This document shows, piece by piece, positions 24,901 through 35,354 of a DNA stretch of 64,000 bases (the stretch's first letter is position 1; the number at the start of each line of letters is the position of its first letter). The DNA is taken from positions 7,290,328 through 7,354,327 of the forward strand of contig NC_017030.1 in assembly GCF_000255295.1 (NCBI RefSeq), read 5' to 3'. The notes under the pieces were generated by a model that was not told where the DNA came from, made no database searches, and worked only from the letters and a program-made list of their open reading frames with translations. The stretch is from Corallococcus coralloides DSM 2259. GTDB taxonomy: Bacteria; Myxococcota; Myxococcia; Myxococcales; Myxococcaceae. Both the position numbers and the translations under genes were made by a program.

Positions 24901-25880
24901 TGGGCTCGCGAACGATGAAGGCCCGGGTGCTCTGGCTGGCGCTATTGCCCGGCCTGGCCCTGGCGCAGGGCGTGCCCGTCGCCGTCCCCACCCGGACGGC
25001 CTGCACGGTGGAGGGCATGCTGGACGAGGTGCGCGTGGCCATGCAGACGGGCTCGCCCGCGTACCGCAAGTACGCGCGGCTGCGCCTGAAGGAGGCCGCC
25101 ATCGCCATGCCACCGGAGGCCCTGGGCCGCGCGGTGAGCCAGGAGCGCGACCCCGCCGTGCTGGAGGCCGTGGGCGCGGCGCTGGCCACCAAGGCGAGCA
25201 ACGCGCAGAAGCCGGAGCTGCTCCAGCCGCTGCTCTCCCGCGCGAGCCAGGACGCGGACCCCGGCCTGCGCGCCGCGGCGGTGCGTGCACTCCAGGGCTC
25301 GCCGTCGGTGGAGTTCATGGCGAAGAACGGCGACGTCGTCACCTACGAGCAGCTCGTGCGCGACAGCGCTCCGGAGGTGCGCCAGGCGGTGGTGGAGAAC
25401 CTGGTGACGGAGAGCGCCGGCATCTACTTCGGCCACAACCCGGAGCTGGCGGAAGCGGCGGTGAAGGTCGCCACGGCCACGGACGACCCGGCGCTGGCCA
25501 AACGCCTGCTGGGCGAGGTCTCCATGGAGGCCGCGAGCCCGGAGGTGGTGCGCAAGCTCACCCAGCAACTGCGCTCGGAGGATGCGGGCCTGCGCGCGGC
25601 GGCGGCGAAGGCCCTGGGCGGCGTGCCGGGCTCCGAGTCCGCGGGCGCGCGCCGCGCACTCACTTCTCTGTATCGGAGCGACAGCGACCTCGCGGTGCGC
25701 AAGTCCGCGCTGGAGGGGCTCGCGCGGCTGGGGCAGTCCGGCGCCCGGCCGCTCCTGGAGTCCCTGCGCGGCGTGGACAGGCGTCTGGATCCGGAGATCG
25801 ACGCGTGGCAGTCCGCGCTCCAGAAGAACCTCCAGGAGTGGCACCTCATCCTGCGGGAGAAGCAGCGCCTGTCGCCCTGA
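24900..25880 (+). CDS. secreted HEAT-repeat protein, coupled to the preceding gene
   Basis: A 326-aa protein from the ATG at 24900, inside the stop region of the upstream gene. Signal peptide: MGSRTMKARVLWLALLPGLALAQG, cleavage after LAQ/ALA. The rest is a regular array of HEAT-like helical pairs: 'DADPGLRAAAVRALQGSPSV', 'DSAPEVRQAVVENLVTESAG', 'SEDAGLRAAAAKALGGVPGS', 'DSDLAVRKSALEGLARLGQS'. These repeats match the phycobilisome-lyase/HEAT consensus (D-x-xVRxxAxxAL). No enzymatic motif was found. Together with its membrane-anchored partner it probably forms a periplasmic scaffold. Confidence 0.8.
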   Translation: MGSRTMKARVLWLALLPGLALAQGVPVAVPTRTACTVEGMLDEVRVAMQTGSPAYRKYARLRLKEAAIAMPPEALGRAVSQERDPAVLEAVGAALATKASNAQKPELLQPLLSRASQDADPGLRAAAVRALQGSPSVEFMAKNGDVVTYEQLVRDSAPEVRQAVVENLVTESAGIYFGHNPELAEAAVKVATATDDPALAKRLLGEVSMEAASPEVVRKLTQQLRSEDAGLRAAAAKALGGVPGSESAGARRALTSLYRSDSDLAVRKSALEGLARLGQSGARPLLESLRGVDRRLDPEIDAWQSALQKNLQEWHLILREKQRLSP

Positions 25881-25984
25881 GTGCGTCCTCTGGGGAAACG
25901 GCTGTTCCATGGCGGGCACCCTTCGCGCCCGGCCCCGCCGAAAAGGTGGCCGGGCGGCGGGGAGTACGACAGGTTGAGGGGGCC

Positions 25985-26782
25985 ATGTCCGACAGCGGTT
26001 TCGGCTCGTCCACCCTCGCATTGGCGCTCGTTGGCAGCGCCGTCACCGTCCTCTCCACCAGCCTGGGCGCCGTGCCCGCCCTGGCCATGGGCGGCATCTC
26101 CCAGCGCACCAAGGACGTGCTGATGGGCTTCAGCGCGGGCGTGATGCTCGCGGCCACGGCCTTCTCGCTCGTCGTTCCCGCCATCCACCTGGCGGAGGAA
26201 CGCTCCACGTCGCGCTTCTTCCCCGCGCTGGTGGTGGGCGGCAGCATGCTGGTGGGGGGCCTGTTCCTGCACCTGTGCAACCGCTTCATCCCGCACGAGC
26301 ACTTCATCAAGGGCCAGGAGGGCAACGCGCAGGCGGCGAACCTGAAGCGCATCTGGCTGTTTGTCCTGGCCATCGCGCTGCACAACTTCCCGGAGGGTCT
26401 GGCGGTGGGCACCGGCGTGGGCAGCCGCTCCATGACCATCGCCGCGCCCATCCTCGTGGGCATCGGGTTGCAGGACATCCCGGAGGGGTTCGTCGTCGCG
26501 CTGGCGTTGATGGGCGTGGCGTACAGCCGCAAGCAGGCGGTGCTGGTGGCGCTCTACACGGGGCTGGTGGAGGGCGTGGCCGCGCTGGTGGGCTTCTTCG
26601 CCACGTCGTTCGCGTCAGGCGTGCTGCCGTGGGCGCTCGCGTTCGCGGGCGGCTCCATGCTGTACGTCGTCAGCGACGAGATGATCCCCGAGAGCCACCG
26701 CCAGGAGTACGCGAAGGAGGCCACCGCCGGGCTGATGGTGGGCTTCGTGCTGATGATGTTCCTGGACGTGACGCTGAGCTGA
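25985..26782 (+). CDS. ZIP-family metal transporter
   Basis: A 265-aa polytopic membrane protein (about eight helices) from the ATG at 25985. The frame is open far upstream but not coding there. ZIP signatures are clear: 'LAIALHNFPEGLAVGTGVGS' (H-N-x-P-E-G metal site in TM4) and 'GIGLQDIPEGFVVALALMGV' (the second metal-site helix). A His-containing loop precedes them (RFIPHEHFIKGQ). It moves Zn2+, Fe2+ or related divalent cations into the cytoplasm; metal preference cannot be read. It stands alone, about 100 bp after the HEAT gene. Confidence 0.92.
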   Translation: MSDSGFGSSTLALALVGSAVTVLSTSLGAVPALAMGGISQRTKDVLMGFSAGVMLAATAFSLVVPAIHLAEERSTSRFFPALVVGGSMLVGGLFLHLCNRFIPHEHFIKGQEGNAQAANLKRIWLFVLAIALHNFPEGLAVGTGVGSRSMTIAAPILVGIGLQDIPEGFVVALALMGVAYSRKQAVLVALYTGLVEGVAALVGFFATSFASGVLPWALAFAGGSMLYVVSDEMIPESHRQEYAKEATAGLMVGFVLMMFLDVTLS

Positions 26783-26869
26783 CGCTCTGCGTGCGCGCAC
26801 CGCGTCTGTGTCCTGGCGGACACCCGGCTGCTCCGCCCCGTGTGGCCCGGACGTGGTAGTTTGAAGTGC

Positions 26870-28285
<1,416 letters not shown>

Positions 28286-28293
28286 GCGCCGCT

Positions 28294-29709
28294 TCAGCGC
28301 CGGGAGGAGAGCCGCCAGCGCTCGGGGGCCTCCGGCACGGGACTGGCGACGAAGTCCGCCTCCAGTCCCCGCAGCGCCGGGCCGGTGACGATGGGGGTGG
28401 CGGCTTCTCCGTCATCCCGCACCCAGCCGGGCAGGTGGAGCAGGCCCCCTTCCCCGCCCGTCGCGTCCCACGCGGAGGCCGAGGCCTCCGTCCAGCCGTG
28501 AGCCTCTTCCCGCGACGTCAGCCGGTCCACGTGCACGGTGACGTGCAGGCTCGCGGCGGAAGTGCTCTTCCCCGTCAGCGCGAGCCCCACGTCCAGCACC
28601 CGCGCCCGCAGCTCGCGTTCACGGCGCACGTCGTCCGGGAGGCTGGCCACGGCGAGCAGGCACGCGCCGCCCATCACCCGCACCTCCAGCCCGGCCTCGC
28701 CCGCCAGGGTGCTCGCGCGCTCCAGGCTCGCGTCCAGGTCCTCCATCGCGCCAGCGTCCGGTTCTCCCGTCAGCCGCGCCTCCACGTACAGCCCCACCGC
28801 GCGCGGCACCTCCACCGGCGCCGCGCCTCCCAGCACCGCGCCCCGCAGGTCTTCCAGCAGCGCGTCCACGTCCGGGTGGCGCTCCTCGCGCGCCTTGCGC
28901 AGACACCGCAGCACCACCGCGTCCAGCGCGGCGGACACCGGCGCGTGCTCTCCGGGACGCGGCGGCGGCGCGTGCAGGTGCTGCTGCTCCACCTCGTGGC
29001 GCGTGGTGCCCTGGAAGGGCGGCATGCCCGTGAGCAGTTGGAAGAGCAGCACGCCCGCGGCGTACAGGTCCGTGCGCGCGTCGGGCACCTCGCCGCGGAT
29101 CTGCTCCGGCGCCATGGACAGCGGCGTGCCCAGCACCACGCCGGTGTGCGTGAGGGACGAGCTGCCCGGCGCGCCCGGCACCAGCCCCTTCGCCACGCCG
29201 AAGTCCACCAGCTTCACCGCGGGGCCTCCGCGCCCCGGCGCGAGCCGCACCACGTTCTGCACCTTCAGGTCGCGGTGCACCACGCCCGCCGCATGCGCCA
29301 CCCGCAGCGCCGCGCCCACCTGCTCCATCACCTCCAGCACCTCGCGCGGGGGCAGCGGCCCTCGCGCGGCCAGCTCCGCCGCCAGGTCCTGCCCCTCCAG
29401 CCACTCCATGGCGATGAAGGGCCGGCCGTCCGACAGCTCGCCGTACCCCAGCACCGTGACGATGTGCGGGTGGCGCAGCCGCTGCAGCGTGGCCGCTTCA
29501 CGCCGGAAGCGCCGCAGCGCCACCGCCGCCGCGGCCACCTGCGGGTGCAGCACCTTCAGCGCCGCAGGCGCGCCGGACCGCGCGTGCCGCGCCCGGTACA
29601 GCGCGGACACGGGGCCGTGGACCTGGACGTGGTCCACGACCCACTCGCCCACGAGCGCGCCGGGCCGCAGCTCCTCGCCGTAGAGGGCTTCCTCGCCATT
29701 GCCCGCCAT
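28294..29709 (-). CDS. Ser/Thr protein kinase, cytoplasmic, with C-terminal unknown domain
   Basis: A 471-aa kinase. The N-terminal lobe starts near residue 26 (WVVDHVQVHGPVSALYRARH). The Gly-rich loop is degenerate: HGPVSALY replaces GxGxxGxVY. The lysine 'AALKVLHPQ', 'HRDLKVQNVVRL', 'VDFGVAKGL', 'GTPLSMAPEQIRGEVPDART' and 'PFQG' are present. The C-terminal 180 residues have no transmembrane helix. They include beta strands ('ARLTGEPDAGAMEDLDASLE', 'SLHVTVHVDRLTSREEAHGW') in an arrangement also seen at the corresponding place in the 1313-aa kinase (SAVLHVAVLYVHPGTTLP), reminiscent of a degenerate nucleotide-cyclase-like fold; that is a guess. Its stop faces that of the FHA activator, only 8 bp away. 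Confidence 0.88.
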   Translation of the reverse strand: MAGNGEEALYGEELRPGALVGEWVVDHVQVHGPVSALYRARHARSGAPAALKVLHPQVAAAAVALRRFRREAATLQRLRHPHIVTVLGYGELSDGRPFIAMEWLEGQDLAAELAARGPLPPREVLEVMEQVGAALRVAHAAGVVHRDLKVQNVVRLAPGRGGPAVKLVDFGVAKGLVPGAPGSSSLTHTGVVLGTPLSMAPEQIRGEVPDARTDLYAAGVLLFQLLTGMPPFQGTTRHEVEQQHLHAPPPRPGEHAPVSAALDAVVLRCLRKAREERHPDVDALLEDLRGAVLGGAAPVEVPRAVGLYVEARLTGEPDAGAMEDLDASLERASTLAGEAGLEVRVMGGACLLAVASLPDDVRRERELRARVLDVGLALTGKSTSAASLHVTVHVDRLTSREEAHGWTEASASAWDATGGEGGLLHLPGWVRDDGEAATPIVTGPALRGLEADFVASPVPEAPERWRLSSRR

Positions 29710-29712
29710 GGG

Positions 29713-31278
29713 CTAGCGCTTGCCCTTTGAGGTCTCCTGGGGCGGCGGGGGCTCCGTCCAGCGCTTGCACAGGTCCCGGTGCTGATCATCCACCAGGTCG
29801 CACGCGCCGTTGAGGAAGACGGTGACGGGCTCCTCCCAGACCTGGTTGGACGTGTCCATGCAGGCCTCGAAGTCACCGTCGCCCGCCAGCAGCGAGCCGT
29901 CCTGCGTCTTGCACTGGTAGGGGACGTTCGGGGCGGTGCTCCAGCACGGGCCCGTCACGGTGGCCGCGCAGTCCTCCTGCGTGCCCGGCAGCGCGCACAC
30001 GCGATAGGTCGCGTACGCCCGGCCGTACACCCAGCCCGGGTCGTAGCAGGAGTAGAGGTCCTTGAAGACGGGCTTCGACTGGCGGCCCTTCGGACGGTTG
30101 ATGGTGTAGCGGTCCTTCGACCCTGCCACCAACGTCACCGTCACGTTGATGTCGTCGCGCAGCGCGTCCCTGCCGAAGAGGTTGCCGTAGAAGGCGCCTT
30201 CGCGGACCCGGTACACGGCGCGCTCGGAGAGCGGTGCCTGCACCCCGGACGAGACACCCACGGTCACCGTGCCTTCCGCGTCGCTGTCCCAGGGCGCGGC
30301 CATCACCGTGAAGTACCCACCCGACGCGGGGCAGGTGAAGGTCACGGAGGGGTCCGTGTCCGTGGAGGACGAGGGGTCCGTGGACTCCGGCGAGCACCCC
30401 TGGCTGGACTCCACGTGCCGCGCGTCCGTCTTGTCACAGCCGGCGATGCCATTGCACACGCGCAGCACCATGCGCGCTCCGGAGCTGGAGCCCAGCGGCG
30501 TCCCGGACGGGCAGACCGCCGGGCCGCCCGCGCCCACGGAGATGGTCTGGCCCGCCGGGCACCAGCCCACCGAGTGCATCTTCCAGCCGCAGTTGCGCTC
30601 CGCGCCCACCGTCTGTTCATTGCACGGCACGGCGCTGTTCACCGACGCGGTCGTGGACGGCACGTGGTCCAGCGGCACCGTCCACGCGTCCAGCGAGAAC
30701 GGCTCCGCCATGGAGAGGGCCGGCTCATGGATTTCCCCGCGCATGGACAGCTCCACGCGGTGGCCCAGGCCGTTGTTGCGCGACAGGAGGCACGCCGTCA
30801 CGCGCCGGAGGCACGCATCGCCCGGCGCTTGCGTGCGCCACCACGGGCAGAGGCCCGCGGAGCCGGCCCATTCACTGCGCTGGGCGCCGCCAGGGAGGAA
30901 GGGGTTGAGATATTCGAGTGTCTCGCCCTCGCCCAACGCGCAGCTCACCAGGTACGCCATGAAGCGCTGCGCGTAGGGGTCGCGGAGCTGGTGGTTGACG
31001 ATCGCGCTGCCCGCGCCGGGGAGCATCTCGTCGGGGTCGAAGAGGGACTCCAGCGAGTTGGTGGACAGGGCCGCGTTGGCGTCGTGGTTCGCGGCGATGG
31101 CGTTGAGCACCAGCTCCCGCGTCGTGAGCGAGTTGGCGATGCGGATGTCCGCCTGGCTCGTGCCGAGCGCCACGTCGGCATTGGCGCTGGCGGTGGTGTC
31201 TTCCGGAAGCAACGGCTCGCAACCGGTCAGGGCCAGCAACAGGAAACACCAGGGGACTCGGAGGACGGAGGAGGCCAT
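29713..31278 (-). CDS. large Cys-rich lipoprotein, unknown function
   Basis: A 521-aa protein. The ATG at 31278 gives MASSVLRVPWCFLLLALTGCEP, a lipoprotein signal with lipobox LTGC; the long open frame upstream is not plausible as coding. The mature protein has many cysteines and no recognised domain. Segments include 'LTTRELVLNAIAANHDANAA' near residue 45, 'RFMAYLVSCALGEGETLEY' near residue 95, and 'EEPVTVFLNGACDLVDDQHR' near the C-terminus. I recognise the pattern as a myxobacterial lipoprotein of unknown function. It sits 3 bp upstream of the kinase at 28294-29709 on the same strand, so they are likely cotranscribed, and it could be the outer partner of that kinase. Confidence 0.78.
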   Translation of the reverse strand: MASSVLRVPWCFLLLALTGCEPLLPEDTTASANADVALGTSQADIRIANSLTTRELVLNAIAANHDANAALSTNSLESLFDPDEMLPGAGSAIVNHQLRDPYAQRFMAYLVSCALGEGETLEYLNPFLPGGAQRSEWAGSAGLCPWWRTQAPGDACLRRVTACLLSRNNGLGHRVELSMRGEIHEPALSMAEPFSLDAWTVPLDHVPSTTASVNSAVPCNEQTVGAERNCGWKMHSVGWCPAGQTISVGAGGPAVCPSGTPLGSSSGARMVLRVCNGIAGCDKTDARHVESSQGCSPESTDPSSSTDTDPSVTFTCPASGGYFTVMAAPWDSDAEGTVTVGVSSGVQAPLSERAVYRVREGAFYGNLFGRDALRDDINVTVTLVAGSKDRYTINRPKGRQSKPVFKDLYSCYDPGWVYGRAYATYRVCALPGTQEDCAATVTGPCWSTAPNVPYQCKTQDGSLLAGDGDFEACMDTSNQVWEEPVTVFLNGACDLVDDQHRDLCKRWTEPPPPQETSKGKR

Positions 31279-31397
31279 CGCGTGAACACTCCTTGGGCAG
31301 GAATTGGAAATGGGAGGGGAAGGAAACCCCAGGCGTGGGCTTCTTGTCTTCCTGTAGCGTGAAAGGTTACGGGAGCGGCCCCGTGTAACGATTCCCG

Positions 31398-34300
31398 TTA
31401 CAGCGCTGAGGGTGCGAGCGCGGCACGCAATGCGTGGAAACGCGTAGCCCACAGGGGGGCTTCGGCCACGGCGGGTCCGGCGCGTTCGAGCCACTCGCGG
31501 GCTTCCTCCATGGCGCCCGTGCGGCGCGCGATGCCGGTGGCCTGCAGGAGGATCTCCGCCTTCTCATCTGGTGAGGCCAGCGCGTCCGCTTCCGCTTGGA
31601 GCGCGACCCAGTCCGTCGCGTGGAAGGCGCCGGTGGTCTGCTGATGGACCTGGAGCTCCACGAGCCGCCGCATGATGGCGGTGGGCGGCAGGGATTCCGG
31701 CGGACAGCGCTCGGAGATCCAGGCGAGCTGGCGGGCCGCCGCCGCCTCGTCTCCCGAGGCGGCCTGGATGCGGGCAATGAGCAGCGCGTCCACGGGCACG
31801 GGGTGTTCGCGGAAGAAGCGCACGCCCAGCTCATGCGCGCGCTGCGCGAGGGGGAGCGCTTCGTCCAGGCGGCCCTGCATGTAGAGGACCTCCGCCAGGT
31901 TGAAGGTGGACCAGCGCTCCATCTGCGCGTGGGCCAGCTCCCGGCCCAGGGCCATGGCGCGGCGCAGGTCCGCTTCCATGCGGGGCACGTCGCCCTGGCG
32001 GAGCCACAGGAGGACGCGGTTGCTCAGCACGGCGGCCTTGTGCAGTCCGTCGCCCGCGGCCTCGCAGCGCTCCAGGGCTTCGTCGAAGCGTTCAGCGGCC
32101 TCTGGCGCTCGGTCCAGGAAGGTGAGCGCGGCGCCCAGCAGGGCCAGCGACACGACCAGCGTTTCGTGGTCGCGGGCGCGCTCGGCGCCTTCGGCGGTGG
32201 AGGTGAGCACGCGGGCCGCGGCGGCCCACTCGCCCTGACGTACGTGCAGGCGGCCGCGTGCAAGGCCACAGCGGAGGGACAGGCGCGGCGCGTCCAGGGA
32301 CTCGATGGCGTCGAGCGCTTCGCGCGTGCAGGCGGCGGACCCGTCCGAGTCCTCCATCCAGTCGCGCGCGGTGGCTTCCTCCAGCAGCAGGTCCACTTCG
32401 AGCGCGGCGTCGCCCCGGGTGCGGGCCAGGGCGCGCGCGGCGGACAGGTCCGCGAGGCTCTCGCGGAAGCGCTGGAGGCGGTGGCGCACCTTGCCCCGTC
32501 CCGCGAGCGCCTGGGCCCGGCGCGCTTCGTCGGACTCCGGAAGGAGCGCGAGCGCGCGCGTGTAGTGCTGCTCCGCCTCCACGGACAGATGGCCGGCGCG
32601 GGCCTCCTCCGCGAGCGACAGATAGTCGCGCGAGGCCTCCAGGTGAGCGCCGCAGCAGGCCGCGTGATGGGCCCGGCGGCGGCGCTCGGCCACGTCGTCG
32701 CCCACGCTGGCCTTGAGCGCGGCGGCGTGCAGCGCGCGCCGGGGCGCGGGAGGCAGCAGGGCCTCCAGGGCCTCGCGAAGGAGCGGGTGGCGGAAGGCGA
32801 AGCGGCCCGGGCTGGTGGGACGCAGGAGGCCCGCGCGGGTCAGCCGTTGCAGGCCCGCGCCCGCATCCAGTGCGGCGGCGCGCGACAGCTCCGGCCCCGT
32901 GGTCAGGTGGCGCAGGGCCGCGTCCACGCGTGCGACGTCCACCTCCGTGCCGAGCACCGCGCACAGCCGCGCGAGCACACGGTGGGCTTCCGGAAGGCCC
33001 GCGAGTACGCGAGGGGCCAGCCGTTCAAAGAGCGGCGTGACGGAGACGTCCAGCAGCGCGTCCGGCGCGACGTACCATCCGCCACCCGGCGCCGAACGCA
33101 GGGCACCGGCGGCACGGAGCGCGCGAGCCAGCTCGACGAGGGACAGGGGCACGCCCTGCGCCAGTTGTTCCAGGCGCGCGAGCACGGGTTCGGGGATGTG
33201 CTCCGCCGGGCGCAGCAGGTGGACGAGCACCGCACGGCTGGCTTCCGGTGGCAGGGGCGGCAGCGTGAGGCGTGAGACGTGGGCGCTGCGCTCGCCCAGG
33301 TGGGGGCGCAGGCCCAGCAGCGAAGGACGTCCGGCGACGCAGATCCACAGCGGCGCCCGTGGTCCTTCGAGCGTGGCGCGCTCGAGCACATCCAGGCTCA
33401 GGGGATCCGCGAGGTGGGCATCGTCCAGCAGCAGCACGAGCGGGGCTTCACGGGCCTGGGCGAGGAGTGCTTCCGCCAGGATGCGGGGCTCCGCGGAAGG
33501 ACGGCCCACGACGGCGCGCAGGGAATCCAGCAAGGCATTGGACAGGGACGCATCCGGCGGCGGCGCGCGCAGACGGACGACCCGGGCATGGCCCGCGGAC
33601 TCCAGCTGGAACGCGAGCGCCTTGAGCATCCGTGACTTGCCATGGCCCACTTCACCGGTGAGCACGCCCAGCCCCGGAGCAGAGGACGACAGGCTCCGCG
33701 CCGCGTCCGCGACCAGTGCATCCAGCAGCGCGTCGCGGCCCACGAACGGCGGAGGCTCTCCATCAGCGCGAGCTCCGTCCTCGTCGTGGAGGCGCAGACG
33801 GAAGACCGCTCCGCTCTCGCGCTCGGCGTCCGCGGGTTGCGGTAACGCCGCGCGTGTGCCCTCCGCGGCCACTTGCGGCACGCTGGCTTCACGTGTCCCA
33901 GCTGCCTGTGTCGCGGTGAGTCCGTCCACTCTGGCCGATTGCGAATGCGTGGACTCGCGGCCTACGGGCTCGGTTTCACTGTCGTTCTGCCGGGTGACGG
34001 GCTCGATCCAACCGGGCTCCAGCCGCGCGACCGCCTCTGGCGTCACCCGCACTTCGCCCTGTGCGAGTGCCCTTCCCCACCACGTCTCCGGCCGCTCCAG
34101 CGCGGCACCCGCGATGCGCGGCAACGTGGTGCCGGGATGCACGTACAGCACCGCGACGTGCAGGACCGCCGAGGCCTCTCCAGACTCCACCAACCGCCGT
34201 GCCGCGAGCGCGCCCGCGCGCACGTTCGCCTCCGCGGACAACGACTCGCAGAAGACGAGCAGGTAGCCCCCCGCCGCGACCCGCGCCAGCACTCCGCCGA

Positions 34301-35339
34301 ATGGCTCCAGCGTGGCCGCCAGCCCTTCCACCGACGCGGCCGTGCGCAGCCCCAGCACCGCCACCGGCCGCGCACCCGCGAACGTCGTCAGCGCCTGCGC
34401 CGGCCGCGCATTCCTCGTCCCGACGACACCGGGCAGCAATGGCCCTTCCGCGCACGCGGCCTCGAAAGCGGCCAGCAGCTCTTCCGCGCTCGCGTACCGC
34501 TGCGTCGGCTCCTTGGCCAGACACCGCGCCACCACCGCGTCCAACGCTCCCGGAACCCGCGCCCGCTCCGACACGCGCGGCGGCCGCTGGCTCACGTGGC
34601 CTTCGCGCACCTCGTCCGGTGTGCCGTGGAACGGCGGCGTGCCCGTGAGCAGCTCGAAGAGCAGGACGCCCAACGCGTAGAGGTCCGCCGCCGGGCCCGC
34701 CTCGCGCGCGTCCAGGCACTGCTCCGGCGCCATGTAGACCGTCGTGCCCGCGCGGTTCCCCGCCTCCTCCGCCAGCCCCGCGTCCATCCACCGCGCGAGC
34801 CCGAAGTCCAACAGGCTCAGCGCGCCACCTTCGCGCAGGAAGATGTTCTCCGGCTTGAGGTCCCGGTGAGCGACCCCCACCGCATGCACGCGCGCCACCG
34901 CCGGACACAGCCCCGTCAGCAGCTCCCGCACCCGCGCCACGGACGCCGCGCCCGTCCCTGGCAGCGCCGCCATCCACGCCGCGAGCGTCTGCCCTCGCAA
35001 CAACTCCTGCACCAGGAAGGGCCGGCCCCCCACCCGCCCCTCCTGCAACATCTCGGGGACCGTGGGAGGCCCGACGCGCCGGAGCGCCTCCGCCTCATGG
35101 GCGAAGCGCGCATGGTGCGGCCCCAGCCCCACCTTGAGCGCCACCTCGCGGCCGTCCGACTCACGCACCGCCGTGAAGACGTGGGCGAAGCCCCCCACCC
35201 CCAACAGGGCGGCACCGGACAGGCCGGGGACGTCAGGAATCGCCAGCGGCTCCAGGGGGAGACCGGCCCCGGCGGCGACGCCATTCACGGGACACGCCGC
35301 GCCGGGAGCGAGGCGGCGGTGGCAGACCGGACAGCGCAT
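31398..35339 (-). CDS. giant signalling protein: Ser/Thr kinase + AAA-type ATPase + TPR array
   Basis: A 1313-aa cytoplasmic protein. Residues 3-16 hold a short Cys cluster (MRCPVCHRRLAPGAACPV) that may bind zinc. Residues 40-300 or so are a kinase domain: LGVGGFAHVF, 'VALKVGLGPH', 'HRDLKPENIFLRE' near 158, 'LDFGLARW', 'GTTVYMAPEQC'. Near residues 305-430 is a beta-rich segment. From about residue 525 comes an STAND/LuxR-like ATPase module with Walker A 'TGEVGHGKSRMLKAL' near 563 and Walker B 'APLVLLLDDAHLADP'. From about 900 to the end runs a TPR array (RYxRALALLPESDEARRAQ type units). This PknB-AAA-TPR architecture is common in myxobacteria. It should integrate ligand sensing by the ATPase/TPR part with kinase output. 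It overlaps nothing and lies 15 bp from the OPT transporter gene. Confidence 0.9.
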   Translation of the reverse strand: MRCPVCHRRLAPGAACPVNGVAAGAGLPLEPLAIPDVPGLSGAALLGVGGFAHVFTAVRESDGREVALKVGLGPHHARFAHEAEALRRVGPPTVPEMLQEGRVGGRPFLVQELLRGQTLAAWMAALPGTGAASVARVRELLTGLCPAVARVHAVGVAHRDLKPENIFLREGGALSLLDFGLARWMDAGLAEEAGNRAGTTVYMAPEQCLDAREAGPAADLYALGVLLFELLTGTPPFHGTPDEVREGHVSQRPPRVSERARVPGALDAVVARCLAKEPTQRYASAEELLAAFEAACAEGPLLPGVVGTRNARPAQALTTFAGARPVAVLGLRTAASVEGLAATLEPFGGVLARVAAGGYLLVFCESLSAEANVRAGALAARRLVESGEASAVLHVAVLYVHPGTTLPRIAGAALERPETWWGRALAQGEVRVTPEAVARLEPGWIEPVTRQNDSETEPVGRESTHSQSARVDGLTATQAAGTREASVPQVAAEGTRAALPQPADAERESGAVFRLRLHDEDGARADGEPPPFVGRDALLDALVADAARSLSSSAPGLGVLTGEVGHGKSRMLKALAFQLESAGHARVVRLRAPPPDASLSNALLDSLRAVVGRPSAEPRILAEALLAQAREAPLVLLLDDAHLADPLSLDVLERATLEGPRAPLWICVAGRPSLLGLRPHLGERSAHVSRLTLPPLPPEASRAVLVHLLRPAEHIPEPVLARLEQLAQGVPLSLVELARALRAAGALRSAPGGGWYVAPDALLDVSVTPLFERLAPRVLAGLPEAHRVLARLCAVLGTEVDVARVDAALRHLTTGPELSRAAALDAGAGLQRLTRAGLLRPTSPGRFAFRHPLLREALEALLPPAPRRALHAAALKASVGDDVAERRRRAHHAACCGAHLEASRDYLSLAEEARAGHLSVEAEQHYTRALALLPESDEARRAQALAGRGKVRHRLQRFRESLADLSAARALARTRGDAALEVDLLLEEATARDWMEDSDGSAACTREALDAIESLDAPRLSLRCGLARGRLHVRQGEWAAAARVLTSTAEGAERARDHETLVVSLALLGAALTFLDRAPEAAERFDEALERCEAAGDGLHKAAVLSNRVLLWLRQGDVPRMEADLRRAMALGRELAHAQMERWSTFNLAEVLYMQGRLDEALPLAQRAHELGVRFFREHPVPVDALLIARIQAASGDEAAAARQLAWISERCPPESLPPTAIMRRLVELQVHQQTTGAFHATDWVALQAEADALASPDEKAEILLQATGIARRTGAMEEAREWLERAGPAVAEAPLWATRFHALRAALAPSAL

Positions 35340-35354
35340 GCGGATGCCGGAAGG

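Noticed and set aside
26808..26823. Hairpin GTGTCC-TGGC-GGACAC after the ZIP gene as terminator
   Set aside because: Only a 6-bp stem without T-run, not better than chance in this GC-rich sequence.
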